From positions 48,912 through 112,911 of the forward strand of contig JABLXW010000007.1 in assembly GCA_013177945.1 (NCBI GenBank): a stretch of 64,000 bases of DNA, read 5' to 3'. The stretch is from Bacillota bacterium (GTDB lineage: Bacteria > Bacillota > DSM-12270 > Thermacetogeniales > Thermacetogeniaceae). The position numbers and the translations under genes are program-made. The notes beneath the pieces are model-generated. The model was given only the letters and a program-made list of their open reading frames with translations, ran no database searches and had not been told where the DNA came from. Positions 19,523 to 27,888 of this stretch are shown one piece after another (position 1 is the first letter of the stretch; each line of letters starts with the position of its first letter).

Positions 19523-19861
19523 TTGTTAGGAAAAACAATCAAACAAAAAGTCAAAATACCGGGGCAGTTAAGTAAAGAATTCATTCTTAAAACTTTAGAA
19601 AAACACGCCAGCATTCTCAAGCAGTACGGCGTCCGTCGGATAGGGGTTTTTGGTTCAGTTGTTAGGGGCACTGCCAACAAAGAAAGCGACATTGATTTCC
19701 TGGTGGAGCTCTCAGAAAAAAGCTTCGATAACTACTTTGGTTTGAAGTTTTTTCTCGAAGACCTGTTCGGAAGAAAAGTGGACCTTGTTCTTGCAGAGGA
19801 CATAAAACCTCGCCTTAAGTCACGGATTCTTTCAGGGGTGGAATATGTCCAGGGACTTTAA
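19523..19861 (+). CDS. MNT-type nucleotidyltransferase (antitoxin of HEPN-MNT systems)
   Basis: About 112 residues from the TTG at 19523; the frame is open from 19466. The nucleotidyltransferase signature is clear: GVFGSVVRG followed by SDIDFLVEL, with the two Asp that bind metal. The C-terminal third FFLEDLFGRKVDLVLAED is typical of MntA-like proteins that AMPylate and neutralise a HEPN RNase toxin. A HEPN-like start overlaps its 3' end at 19845, but that partner is truncated. Start choice is uncertain (GTG 19514 or TTG 19523). Confidence 0.8.
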   Translation: MLGKTIKQKVKIPGQLSKEFILKTLEKHASILKQYGVRRIGVFGSVVRGTANKESDIDFLVELSEKSFDNYFGLKFFLEDLFGRKVDLVLAEDIKPRLKSRILSGVEYVQGL

Positions 19862-20039
19862 GGTTTATCTGGAAGCAGTTAGAAGGCCGTGCGGACCACA
19901 GAGCAGGTCTTCGGCGGCTCCGCGGACCCTGTTAGCAGGGGCACCGTCAGTAAAGGTTAGCAAAACCGGTTTCGGCGTTCTGGAAGCCTTACAAGGCAAG
20001 ATTTCCCAGGGTTGTATCAGATTCAGGCAGGAATTCTAA
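19845..20039 (+). pseudogene. Truncated HEPN-domain toxin remnant
   Basis: An ATG at 19845 overlaps the end of the MNT gene by 17 bases, the usual layout of MNT-HEPN pairs. It begins MSRDFKVYLEAV, similar to the start of HEPN proteins. After about 12 residues the sequence turns into an arginine/proline-rich stretch with no HEPN character, and the RxxxxxH motif is absent. The frame ends at 20039, just before the cofactor riboswitch. The break point near 19880 is where a rearrangement probably joined other DNA. Confidence 0.45.
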
Positions 20040-20040
20040 T
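20012..20040 (+). promoter_or_regulatory. Probable sigma-A promoter of the tup unit
   Basis: TTGTAT at 20012-20017 and TCTAAT at 20035-20040 with a 17-base spacer. Predicted start about 14 bases before the riboswitch P1 helix. Confidence 0.5.
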
Positions 20041-20060
20041 CTTCATGTCGAATGCATTCA

Positions 20061-20182
20061 GAGATGAGGTTCTCCGAGTCCACCGGCCTGTGGCTTGCGC
20101 TATGGCGGTCGGACCGTCAGGGTGTACCTGGAAACGGGTGCGCCTCCCAGTGCGGAAAGGGGAGCAGGACAAAGTTCGTCTC
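20061..20182 (+). ncRNA. Moco/Tuco-family riboswitch
   Basis: A structured leader that matches the Moco RNA motif as recalled from the E. coli moaA leader. P1 pairs GAGATGA (20061-20067) with TCGTCTC (20176-20182). An internal helix pairs GGTGTACC (about 20121-20128) with GGTGCGCC around a GGAAAC-type loop, directly followed by the hallmark CGCCTCCC and then GGAAAGG. The P3 arm appears as only a short hairpin (CGGTCGGACCG). Reported variants with a reduced P3 are linked to tungsten cofactor rather than molybdenum cofactor. The downstream genes encode a tungstate transporter, in agreement. Confidence 0.82.
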
Positions 20183-20183
20183 A

Positions 20184-20218
20184 GGCCGGGCCTGCATTTC
20201 CGCAGCCCGGCCTTTTTT
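20184..20218 (+). terminator. Terminator of the cofactor riboswitch
   Basis: GGCCGGGC (20184-20191) pairs with GCCCGGCC (20205-20212) and is followed by TTTTTT. It begins two bases after P1, the position expected for a transcriptional expression platform ahead of tupA. Confidence 0.88.
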
Positions 20219-20380
20219 GAGCACAGCACCCCCCGCACCCCCGGTAACTATTTTACGCAAAGGGGGTGAAAGCCGGAATTGTTAAGAAGGATTAAAGCTC
20301 TAGGGAAGGCTGGAAACTCTAGGTGAATATTTTTTAACGAGACGATTAACCGGTATTCTTGAAGAAAGGAGCCTGACGAC

Positions 20381-21244
20381 ATGAGGTTGAAGAGACAATG
20401 GATAATGGGAATTGTTTTCCTGTTCCTGCTCGGCCTGGCGGCAGGCTGCGCCGGGCGGCAGGCCGCCGCGCCGGAGGTTAAAGACGTGATTCTCGCCACA
20501 ACCACCAGCACCGTGGACACCGGGCTGCTGGACGTCCTGATCCCAAAGTTTGAAGAAAAAACCGGCTACAAGGTGAAGCCTATAGGCGTGGGCTCGGGGC
20601 AGGCGATGGAAATGGGGAAAAAAGGAGAGGCAGACGTGCTCCTCACCCATGCCCCGAAATCGGAAAAGGAACTGGTAGATGCCGGAGTGGTGACCAACTA
20701 CAGGCTGGTGATGCACAACGACTTCGTGATCGTGGGGCCGGCGGAGGATCCCGCAGGGATCAAGGGTGAGAAGTCCGCCGCCGAAGCCTTCAAGAAGATC
20801 GCCCGGAAAGGCGCCACCTTCATCTCGCGGGGGGACGAGTCCGGCACCCACAAGAAAGAGCTCGACATCTGGAAAAGTGCCGGAATCAAGCCGGGCGGGA
20901 GCTGGTACCAGGAGTCGGGGGCCGGGATGGGACAGACCCTGCTCGTCGCCTCGGAGAAAAAAGGGTACACCCTGGCCGACCGGGGAACCTACCTCGCCCA
21001 GCAGAAAAACATCAAGCTCGACATCCTGGTGGAGGGGGACAAGATCCTGCTCAACATCTACCATGTGATGCAGGTGAACCCCGAAAAATTCCCAAAGGTG
21101 AACGCCGCAGGAGCGCAAGCCTTCGTGGAATTCATGGTCTCTCCGGAAGCCCAGGCAATCATCGGGGATTTCGGCAAGGATAAATACGGCCAGCCCCTCT
21201 TCGTCCCTGACGCCGGAAAAAGCGAAGCCGAAACCGGCAGGTAA
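20381..21244 (+). CDS. tupA: Tungstate ABC transporter, substrate-binding lipoprotein TupA
   Basis: 287 residues with a lipobox LGLAAGC (Cys near 23), so anchored on the outer membrane face. The mature part starts with the TupA signature ILATTTSTVDTGLLD, whose TTTS binds the oxyanion, then GSGQAMEMGKKGEADVLL and a conserved SRGDESGTHKKEL. It captures tungstate (sometimes molybdate) at nanomolar levels and hands it to TupBC. AAAGGAG precedes the ATG. Regulated by the upstream cofactor riboswitch. tupB follows only after a 512 bp gap. Confidence 0.95.
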   Translation: MRLKRQWIMGIVFLFLLGLAAGCAGRQAAAPEVKDVILATTTSTVDTGLLDVLIPKFEEKTGYKVKPIGVGSGQAMEMGKKGEADVLLTHAPKSEKELVDAGVVTNYRLVMHNDFVIVGPAEDPAGIKGEKSAAEAFKKIARKGATFISRGDESGTHKKELDIWKSAGIKPGGSWYQESGAGMGQTLLVASEKKGYTLADRGTYLAQQKNIKLDILVEGDKILLNIYHVMQVNPEKFPKVNAAGAQAFVEFMVSPEAQAIIGDFGKDKYGQPLFVPDAGKSEAETGR

Positions 21245-21366
21245 CGGGCAGCAGGCGGCACCATCCTAAAAGCCCAGCACTCACCGAAACTCTGTTGCAT
21301 AACTGGCCTTTGTCCTGATATTCTGTTTTGCGTCTTTTTCAGCTCATAAAGCAGCAGTGAGTGCTG

Positions 21367-21424
21367 GGAGCGGAATCAGGAGCGAGTGGAAGTTCCTGCC
21401 TGGCAACCGACCGGATTACAGGAG
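21367..21424 (+). repeat. Direct repeat copy 1 (tupA-tupB gap)
   Basis: About 58 bp beginning GGAGCGGAATCAGGAGCGAG and ending with TTACAGGAG. It matches copy 2 at 21663 with four mismatches; similarity also extends into a preceding GTGCTG. Confidence 0.9.
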
Positions 21425-21662
21425 AAGCGAGGACAAACCCGGACAGCCAGGCAAGCCTTCTGACGAGCGACATATGGAGCGACGGGTAACAGCACCCGGC
21501 GCCGCGAGGTTGACAGTTCAGGCTGCGAGGACTTTCAACGCGGCGGAAACGAATAAAGCAGCGGCGAATCGCCGGGTTCAAGCGCGGCATAAATGGACAT
21601 AAAGTTGCGGAGGTTTTCCGCAGCAGCCTAGAACTGTCCCGAAGCAAGCCGTGGTGCTGTCC

Positions 21663-21720
21663 GGAGCGGAATCAGGAGCGAGTGGAAGTGCTTGCCTGGC
21701 AACCAACCGGAGTACAGGAG
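21663..21720 (+). repeat. Direct repeat copy 2 (tupA-tupB gap)
   Basis: Second copy, beginning GGAGCGGAATCAGGAGCGAG and ending GTACAGGAG about 37 bases before tupB. Offset from copy 1 is 296 bases. Confidence 0.9.
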
Positions 21721-21756
21721 TAAGCGCAACGCTTTTATTTACAAGGTGGGTTGGGC

Positions 21757-22449
21757 ATGAGTGTCATTGGAGAGGGAATCATCACCGCACTGAAAATGCT
21801 GATTACCGGAGACCCGGAGGTGCTGGAGATCACCCTGCGCACCTTCCAGGTTTCCGGAACCGCAACCCTGATCAGCGTTCTCATTGGGGTTCCTGCCGGG
21901 GCCCTGCTGGCTCTGAACAGGTTCTTAGGGCGGGGCCTCGTGGTCAGCCTGGTGAACTTCGGGATGGGGCTCCCCCCGGTGGTTGTGGGCCTGATCACAT
22001 GGCTCTGCCTCACCCGCCACGGGCCGCTGGGCTTCCTCGGCCTCCTCTACACCCCCGCCGCGATGATCATCGCCCAGGCGATCATTGCTTCTCCCATCGT
22101 GGCCGGGTTTACGGTGGCCGCGCTCCAGTCCGTCAATCCCAAAATGCACCTGCAGATCCTGGCGCTGGGTGCAAACCGGCTGCAGTTTCTCTGGCTGCTG
22201 CTGCGGGAGGCCAGGCTCGGCCTCCTGGCAGCAGTAATCGCCGGCTTCGGTGGGGTGATCTCGGAGGTAGGTGCCTCGATCATGGTGGGGGGCAACGTCA
22301 AGGGGCTGACGCGGGTGCTCACCACCGCCATTGCCCTCGAGGTCTCCAAGGGCCGCTTTGAACTCGCAGCCGCCCTGAGCGTGATCCTCCTTCTGCTTTC
22401 TTTTACGATTACCGCAGTCCTGACAGGAATTCAGCAGCACAGGAGGTGA
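21757..22449 (+). CDS. tupB: Tungstate ABC transporter, permease TupB
   Basis: About 230 residues with five or six membrane segments and the ABC permease EAA-like loop (ALGANRLQFLWLLLREARLG). The FGGVISEVGASIMVGGN region is strongly characteristic of TupB. It forms the tungstate channel. The ATG at 21757 is six bases after AAGGTGGG; the TTG at 21751 is too close. Its stop lies just upstream of the tupC start, whose ribosome binding site overlaps the end of tupB, implying translational coupling. Confidence 0.93.
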   Translation: MSVIGEGIITALKMLITGDPEVLEITLRTFQVSGTATLISVLIGVPAGALLALNRFLGRGLVVSLVNFGMGLPPVVVGLITWLCLTRHGPLGFLGLLYTPAAMIIAQAIIASPIVAGFTVAALQSVNPKMHLQILALGANRLQFLWLLLREARLGLLAAVIAGFGGVISEVGASIMVGGNVKGLTRVLTTAIALEVSKGRFELAAALSVILLLLSFTITAVLTGIQQHRR

Positions 22450-22454
22450 CCCCG

Positions 22455-23201
22455 GTGGAAAGAAAAATTGCCCTGAAAGCAGAACAGCTTAAACTGGTCA
22501 AAGAGGGGCGGGAGATCTTTTTCATCGAGGATCTTACCCTCTTCGAAGGGGAAGTTGTCGCACTCGTGGGGCCCAACGGGGCAGGAAAAACCTGCCTCCT
22601 CCTCACCCTTGCCCTCCTTGAACGCCCCGCACAGGGAAGGCTCCACTTCAACGGGACGGCCGCCACCCGTGAGAACACCCTTCTCCTGCGCCGCCAGATG
22701 GCGGTTGTCTTCCAGGAACCTCTGCTCATGGACACAACAGTGCTGGGAAATGTGATGACGGGCTTGAGGATCCGGGGTATTCCGGCCCGGCCGGCACGGG
22801 CGCGGGCCGAGGAGTGGCTCGCCCGCTTAGGGATCGCCCACCTGAAGAAGCGCCCGGCCCTCCGGCTCTCCGGAGGCGAGGCCCAGCGGGTGAACCTGGC
22901 GCGCGCCTTTGCCCTCGAGCCGCGCCTCCTCTTTCTCGATGAGCCCTTCGCAGCCCTCGATTACCCAACCCGGAAGTCTCTTTTAGAAGACATCAGCTGC
23001 ATCCTCAGGGAAACCAGGGTTACAACCCTCTTCGTCACCCACGACTACACCGAGATCCCCGCCCTCGCCCAGCGGGTGGTCGTGATGTGCAACGGGCGCC
23101 TGATCAAAAGCGGAAGTGTTGAGGAGGTCTTCGGCCCAGCCGCCCTCTCCCGGATCTCCGCCCCCTGGGAAATGCCCCTCGTTCCAGGTAATTCCCCCTA
23201 A
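22455..23201 (+). CDS. tupC: Tungstate ABC transporter, ATPase TupC
   Basis: About 248 residues with all ABC ATPase motifs: Walker A GPNGAGKT, Q-loop VFQEPLL, signature RLSGGEAQR, Walker B LLFLDEP with the catalytic Glu, and the H-loop VTHDYTEI. It powers tungstate uptake through TupB. The frame opens at a GTG at 22446 that is part of the ribosome binding site; the GTG at 22455, nine bases after AGGAGG, is chosen. Last gene of the tup operon. Confidence 0.93.
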   Translation: MERKIALKAEQLKLVKEGREIFFIEDLTLFEGEVVALVGPNGAGKTCLLLTLALLERPAQGRLHFNGTAATRENTLLLRRQMAVVFQEPLLMDTTVLGNVMTGLRIRGIPARPARARAEEWLARLGIAHLKKRPALRLSGGEAQRVNLARAFALEPRLLFLDEPFAALDYPTRKSLLEDISCILRETRVTTLFVTHDYTEIPALAQRVVVMCNGRLIKSGSVEEVFGPAALSRISAPWEMPLVPGNSP

Positions 23202-23273
23202 AGAGAAGCGCCCCAAAAAGGATTTGCGGCAGGGATGCAGAATTAGAAAAGGGGAACAGGATTTAAAATCCGG

Positions 23274-24659
23274 TTGAAAGGGGCGAAGGCCATCAAAAAG
23301 AAGCACCCCCTTCAGGTCAGTTCAAAGAAAAGTCCGCCGGGCAAACCGCGCTCCCGCCTCATACCCTTCCTGCTTCTCCTTTTGCTGCTCTCGGGAGAAA
23401 GCCGTCCCGGGGCGCGGCCCGCTCCCCCTCCGGGAATCCAGGCGCCTGTTCTGGTGGCAACCGTGACGGGCCCCATTGTCCCGGTTACGGCAAGATACTG
23501 CGAGCGCGCGCTCAGGGCCGCGGAGACGAAAGGAGCAGCCGCCTGCGTCATCCAGCTCAACACCCCGGGTGGGCTGTACAGCGCCACCCAGGAGCTGGTA
23601 ACCGCGATCCTCAACGCCCGCGTTCCGGTGGTGGTTTTTGTTTCCCCGGCAGGGGGCTGGGCAGGTTCGGCAGGCACCTTTATCACCATCGCCGCCCATG
23701 TTGCTGCAATGGCACCAGGGAGCAGAATCGGAGCCGCCCACCCGGTTGCGGTGGGGCCGCCCGATGCCCCGAGCGTCCCCGGTGAAAAAATCACCGAGGA
23801 TGCCGCGGCCTGGGCGCGCTCTATCGCCCAGCTGCGGGGGAGAAACGCCCGGGCCGCGGAACTGGCGGTCCGGGAGAGCAGGTCCTTTTCCGATGCCGAG
23901 GCCCTCAGGGAAAACCTCATCGACCTCAGAGCCAGGAACCTCGAAGACCTCCTGCGGCAGCTGGAGGGCAAAAGCGTCACCCTGGGGAGCGGGCTCCGGG
24001 TGGAGCTGAAAACCAGATCGGCACCGGTCGAGCAGCTCCCCATGAACTTCGCCGAAAGGTTTTTGCTCGCCATCAGCAATCCCGATCTGGCCTACCTCCT
24101 TCTGACAATCGGCATGGCCGGCCTGATGGTGGAAATCTACCACCCCGGACTGATCTTCCCCGGTGTTGCCGGCGGAATCTCCCTCCTGCTGGGGCTTTAT
24201 TCACTTGGAACACTTGACGCTTACTGGGGAGGGCTGCTTCTGATCGTTCTCGCTTTCGGCCTCTTCGTTGCCGAGGCCTTCATCGTCAGCCACGGGGTTC
24301 TGGGGGCAGGGGGGGTGGTTTCCTTCGTAATCGGCTCCCTGATCCTCTTCAGCAACGGGCCGCCGGGGGTCGGTGTGAGCATCTGGCTGATTGCGGCCAC
24401 AGCCCTGGTTTTCGCCGGGTTAATGGCGCTTCTCGTGACGGCCGTCGTCCGGGGCCAGAGGCGCCAGGTCGCTACAGGAGAAGAAGGGCTGCTCGGACAG
24501 ACGGCAATCGCCAGGACAGACCTGAACCCAACAGGCACCGTCTTTGTGGCCGGGGAGCTCTGGAACGCCAGGGCCGAAGACCAGGTGATCCGGTCGGGCG
24601 AAGAGGTGGTGATTACCGGGGTCGAAGGCTTGCGCCTGAGGGTGCGCCGGAAGGGTTAG
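23274..24659 (+). CDS. NfeD-family membrane serine protease
   Basis: 461 residues. A signal or anchor segment lies near 28-40, then a ClpP/SppA-like serine protease domain with LNTPGG (about 95-100) and the nucleophile Ser132 in GGWAGSAGTF. After this come four or so membrane segments (about 255-400) and an OB-fold C-terminal domain (about 410-460) ending in GVEGLRLRVRRK. NfeD proteases cleave the hydrophobic tail of partner stomatin-like proteins; here such a gene follows immediately. The TTG start is supported only by a weak purine-rich site. Confidence 0.9.
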   Translation: MKGAKAIKKKHPLQVSSKKSPPGKPRSRLIPFLLLLLLLSGESRPGARPAPPPGIQAPVLVATVTGPIVPVTARYCERALRAAETKGAAACVIQLNTPGGLYSATQELVTAILNARVPVVVFVSPAGGWAGSAGTFITIAAHVAAMAPGSRIGAAHPVAVGPPDAPSVPGEKITEDAAAWARSIAQLRGRNARAAELAVRESRSFSDAEALRENLIDLRARNLEDLLRQLEGKSVTLGSGLRVELKTRSAPVEQLPMNFAERFLLAISNPDLAYLLLTIGMAGLMVEIYHPGLIFPGVAGGISLLLGLYSLGTLDAYWGGLLLIVLAFGLFVAEAFIVSHGVLGAGGVVSFVIGSLILFSNGPPGVGVSIWLIAATALVFAGLMALLVTAVVRGQRRQVATGEEGLLGQTAIARTDLNPTGTVFVAGELWNARAEDQVIRSGEEVVITGVEGLRLRVRRKG

Positions 24660-24709
24660 CCCGGAAGGCAAGATGCTCCGGGGAAACAAAAAACGAATGA
24701 AAGGGGGAA

Positions 24710-25522
24710 ATGCCCGGGGTGCGCGGCATCCCGGGCGGCGTTATGTGGAGTTTTGCGGCAACTCTAATCGTACTGATTTTCATGCTGCTGGCGGCTTCCC
24801 TGCGGATCGTGCAGGAGTACGAGCGCGGGGTCATCTTCCGCCTCGGGCGCTGCGTGGGCGCCAGGGGGCCGGGCCTGATCATCTTGATTCCCGTCATTGA
24901 ACGGATGCAGAAGGTTGACCTGCGGGTGATTACGATGGATGTTCCCACCCAGGAGGTCATCACAAAAGACAACGTTACCGTAAAGGTGAACGCAGTGGTC
25001 TACTTCCGCGTTGTCAACCCTGTTGACGCGGTGATCAAGGTGCTCGACCACATCAGGGCCACCTCCCAGCTTTCCCAAACCACATTGAGAAGCGTCCTGG
25101 GCCAGTCGGAGCTGGACGAACTGCTGGCCAACCGGGATGAAATCAACCAGCGGCTCCAGCGCATCATCGACGAGGGGACCGAGCCCTGGGGGATCAAGGT
25201 GAGCCTTGTGGAAGTGAAGGATGTGGAGCTGCCGCCCACCATGCAGCGGGCGATGGCGGCCCAGGCGGAGGCCGAGCGGGAGCGGCGGGCGAAGCTCATC
25301 CACGCCGACGGCGAGTACCAGGCCGCAGAGAGGCTGGCCGAGGCCGCCCGGATTATTTCCCAGCACCCGGCCACCATCCAGCTCCGCTACCTCCAGACCT
25401 TGAGGGAGATCGCCGTGGACCAGTCGAGCACGGTGGTTTTCCCGCTGCCGCTTGACCTCATCACACCGTTCCTGGAAATGATGAAAGCGCGGGCAGGAGC
25501 TGGAGGGAAGACTGACGAATAA
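24710..25522 (+). CDS. Slipin (stomatin/SPFH/band 7 protein)
   Basis: 270 residues. A short N-terminal membrane hairpin (about 12-32) is followed by [16 protein letters not shown], the hallmark of slipins, and the SPFH domain to about residue 200. A charged coiled coil ([21 protein letters not shown]) drives oligomer assembly. Slipins form ring-like scaffolds on the cytoplasmic membrane and are matched partners of NfeD. AAGGGGGAA precedes the ATG. Co-transcribed with nfeD (50 bp gap). Confidence 0.95.
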   Translation: MPGVRGIPGGVMWSFAATLIVLIFMLLAASLRIVQEYERGVIFRLGRCVGARGPGLIILIPVIERMQKVDLRVITMDVPTQEVITKDNVTVKVNAVVYFRVVNPVDAVIKVLDHIRATSQLSQTTLRSVLGQSELDELLANRDEINQRLQRIIDEGTEPWGIKVSLVEVKDVELPPTMQRAMAAQAEAERERRAKLIHADGEYQAAERLAEAARIISQHPATIQLRYLQTLREIAVDQSSTVVFPLPLDLITPFLEMMKARAGAGGKTDE

Positions 25523-25562
25523 CACCCCGTAAGCTAATAACTCCAGTGAAGGTGAAAAAACC

Positions 25563-26141
25563 GTGGGCCGGACAACGTGGCGGAACCTGCTCCTCTCGCT
25601 CTGGGAAATCTGGGATAGGCTGTACAGCTGCATCTTCCGCGTCCGGGAAATCGAACCGGGAGGAATCCTCCGGTTGAACCTCCGCCCGTACCGGGGGCCT
25701 GCGGTAGAGCTGCGGGACGGCACGGTGATCTCCCCCGGAGAACTGGTGGGAGAACTCCACCTCGCCAGCAGGGAGCTTTTCAAAATCCAGCAGAAATGCG
25801 ACAGCCAGGTCAAGGCGACCATGCAGGTCAAGAGGGCGTTGAAGCAGAACCTGACCCAACTTGCAAACTACGTCCTGCAGAAAAAAGTGGCCGAGGAGGT
25901 CAGGGCCTTCTACGGAATCACCCTCTTTCACCAGGGGGCGCGGCTGCTGGGCTTCGAGGTCCGGGAACTCCAGCCCTTCATCCGCTTCCTTTACGGCCTG
26001 GGGCAGTCGCTGCTCCTCGTCAGCTACCACCCGGCAGGTCTGAAGCGCCTCAGATCGGGGCACCGCGCCCTGACGCCCAAAGTAATCTGGATCTCGCGGG
26101 CCGCCCTCCTCAGGGACTTTACGCCGCCAGGGAGTCTTTAA
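25563..26141 (+). CDS. YkoP-like domain protein
   Basis: 192 residues without a signal peptide. LWEIWDRLYSCIF, the aromatic start, and the middle YRGPAVELRDGTVISPGELVGELHL resemble the YkoP-like domain that elsewhere is fused to polysaccharide deacetylases. Its function is unknown. Placement 40 bp after the slipin gene and before sppA suggests a part in membrane or envelope upkeep. The family call is from memory of the motif, so it is moderate. Confidence 0.5.
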   Translation: MGRTTWRNLLLSLWEIWDRLYSCIFRVREIEPGGILRLNLRPYRGPAVELRDGTVISPGELVGELHLASRELFKIQQKCDSQVKATMQVKRALKQNLTQLANYVLQKKVAEEVRAFYGITLFHQGARLLGFEVRELQPFIRFLYGLGQSLLLVSYHPAGLKRLRSGHRALTPKVIWISRAALLRDFTPPGSL

Positions 26142-26244
26142 ATGGAAATAATTACTTTAGTATGAGCCATTCCTGCTTCTCATAATATTTCTAAAGGAGC
26201 GCCGGCAAGGGCCGTTTCCGGGGAACCGAAAAGGAGGGTTGGTT

Positions 26245-27192
26245 TTGAACTATAAGAGAACGGGTCTTATTCTGGTTGCCTTGAGCACCGCCATCACCCT
26301 GGCAGCGGTGATCATCTCCCTGCTCCGGCAGCCGGGCAGGGCGGTGCCCCTTGCCTTCCCGGGTTCGAGCCGGAATGTGGCGGTGGTTTACCTGACGGGG
26401 CCGATCGCCTTCGGCCAGCAGTCTTCCCTTTTCGGAACAGGCTCAACCGCAGAGCAGGCCCTGCGGGACCTGGAAAGGATTGAAAAGGACCGCTCGATCC
26501 GGGCCGTGGTAATCCGGATCAACAGCCCGGGCGGGAGCGCCGCCGCCTCCCAGGAGCTGCACGCCCAGGTGCAGCGGGTGAAAAGAGCCGGAAAAAAGGT
26601 GGTGGCCTCCTTCGGGGACATCGCCGCTTCAGGCGGGTACTACGCGGGTGTCGCTGCAGATAAAATCGTGGCGGACCCCGCGACGGTGACCGGGAGCATC
26701 GGAGTGATCGCAACGGTCCCGAACCTCCAGGAACTCTACAGGAAAATCGGCTACCGGGAGCGAACCTTCAAAAGCGGCCCCCACAAAGACATGCTTTCCC
26801 CCTCCCGGCCGCTCACGCCCGAAGAAGAAAAGATCATCCAGGGCCTGGTTGACGACACCTACGAGCAGTTCGTGCGCGCCGTGGCGCGGGGCCGGAAGCT
26901 TCCCCTTGACCGGGTGCGGAGCCTGGCAGACGGCCGGATCTACACCGGCGCCCAGGCACGCGAACTGGGTCTTGTGGACGAACTGGGAGGCCTCCGGGAC
27001 GCCGTGAAACTTGCCGCAAAGCTGGCGGGGATTAAAGGGGAGCCGCAGGTGGTGGAGTACCGCACTTCCGGACTCTTCGACTTTCTGAAACCCTTTGGCG
27101 CCTGGCGCATTCTCGTCAGGTGGCCCGCAGGAGAGACGGACGGGCTCCTGCCCGGGCCGCTCCCGTCCGCCTTTACCACATTAAAGTATTAA
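26245..27192 (+). CDS. sppA: Signal peptide peptidase SppA
   Basis: About 315 residues with one N-terminal membrane anchor (about 7-25) and the short, single-domain SppA fold. The oxyanion strand INSPGGSAAASQEL, the nucleophile Ser129 in ASGGYYAG and a Lys general base in SGPHKDML (about 178) are all present. It degrades cleaved signal peptides in the membrane. TTG at 26245 is seven bases after AAGGAGGG; the ORF's first TTG abuts that site. Part of a run of membrane proteolysis genes. Confidence 0.93.
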   Translation: MNYKRTGLILVALSTAITLAAVIISLLRQPGRAVPLAFPGSSRNVAVVYLTGPIAFGQQSSLFGTGSTAEQALRDLERIEKDRSIRAVVIRINSPGGSAAASQELHAQVQRVKRAGKKVVASFGDIAASGGYYAGVAADKIVADPATVTGSIGVIATVPNLQELYRKIGYRERTFKSGPHKDMLSPSRPLTPEEEKIIQGLVDDTYEQFVRAVARGRKLPLDRVRSLADGRIYTGAQARELGLVDELGGLRDAVKLAAKLAGIKGEPQVVEYRTSGLFDFLKPFGAWRILVRWPAGETDGLLPGPLPSAFTTLKY

Positions 27193-27207
27193 AGGGGCTG
27201 ATCTCGG

Positions 27208-27843
27208 ATGTGGGAGTACATTACGGGGGCGCTGGCCGCCCCGGTGCAGACCTTTCGGGAAACCTCCCAAAAACAATGGTGGAGGCAGGCCCTCCTGCTG
27301 GTGGGAGGACTGGCGCTCCTCAGGGGACTGGTCAGTGCCGCTGCAGCCCAGGAGGCCCCGCCCCTCCCCTCGAGCCTGGAAATGACGCCGGGATTTCCCG
27401 GGTTCCTGGCGACAGCCTTTGACCTCCTCCAGTCCCCTCTTTTTCTCCTCGCCAGCTCTCTTGCAGGCCGAATTCTCGTCTGGTTTCTAGGGGGGGTAAT
27501 CTTTCTGGCGGTCGGGAAGCTTTTCAAAGGAGACGGCAACTTAGGCGGGCTTCTGGCCGCCCTGGGCTTCGCGGAAGCACCCCGCCTCATCGAAATCCCC
27601 CTTACCGCAGTGCTCTCTCTGCTGGGGCTGCCCGGAAGCATCCTGGCCGGCCTGGCAGGATTTGGCTTCGGAATCTGGATTCTCGTCCTGGACATCCTTG
27701 CGGTGCGGGAAAGCCTCCGGCTCAGAACCGGAGCAGCTGCAGCCGTTGTTCTCATTCCTCTTGGCTTAATTTTCTTCCTTCTTTTCCTCCTGGGCGTCAT
27801 CCTCGCAATCTCAGCAATATTCGCAACGGCCCCAGCGCTTTAA
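27208..27843 (+). CDS. Yip1-domain membrane protein
   Basis: 211 residues with about five membrane segments and the Yip1-type start (ITGALAAPVQTFRE) and core (GNLGGLLAALGFAEAPRLIEI). Bacterial Yip1 proteins are of unknown function; in eukaryotes the fold serves membrane traffic. It lies 15 bp after sppA and is likely part of the same transcript. Confidence 0.75.
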   Translation: MWEYITGALAAPVQTFRETSQKQWWRQALLLVGGLALLRGLVSAAAAQEAPPLPSSLEMTPGFPGFLATAFDLLQSPLFLLASSLAGRILVWFLGGVIFLAVGKLFKGDGNLGGLLAALGFAEAPRLIEIPLTAVLSLLGLPGSILAGLAGFGFGIWILVLDILAVRESLRLRTGAAAAVVLIPLGLIFFLLFLLGVILAISAIFATAPAL

Positions 27844-27888
27844 ACACCCGGATGGCAATTCTGAGGTTCAATCGAGAGGTGAGCGGAA

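Larger units (their letters stand above)
21245..21756 (+). other. Repeat-bearing interruption between tupA and tupB
   Basis: 512 bp without a credible gene inside an operon whose genes normally abut. It carries a direct repeat of about 58 bp (see repeat entries) spaced 296 bp, and a 12-bp inverted repeat CCCAGCACTCAC (21273-21284) with GTGAGTGCTGGG (21357-21368). The stretch between the repeats is arginine-rich in every frame and has no protein family. It resembles a small mobile-element remnant or structured RNA insertion; identity unknown. Confidence 0.6.

Noticed and set aside
19885..20060. A second, degenerate cofactor riboswitch before the main one
   Set aside because: Shares only ACCGTCAG with the real aptamer; no P1 or CGCCTCCC signature.
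21245..21756. Group II intron or CRISPR-like array in the tupA-tupB gap
   Set aside because: No reverse transcriptase, no domain V-like sequence seen; only two repeat copies with a 296-bp spacing, unlike CRISPR.
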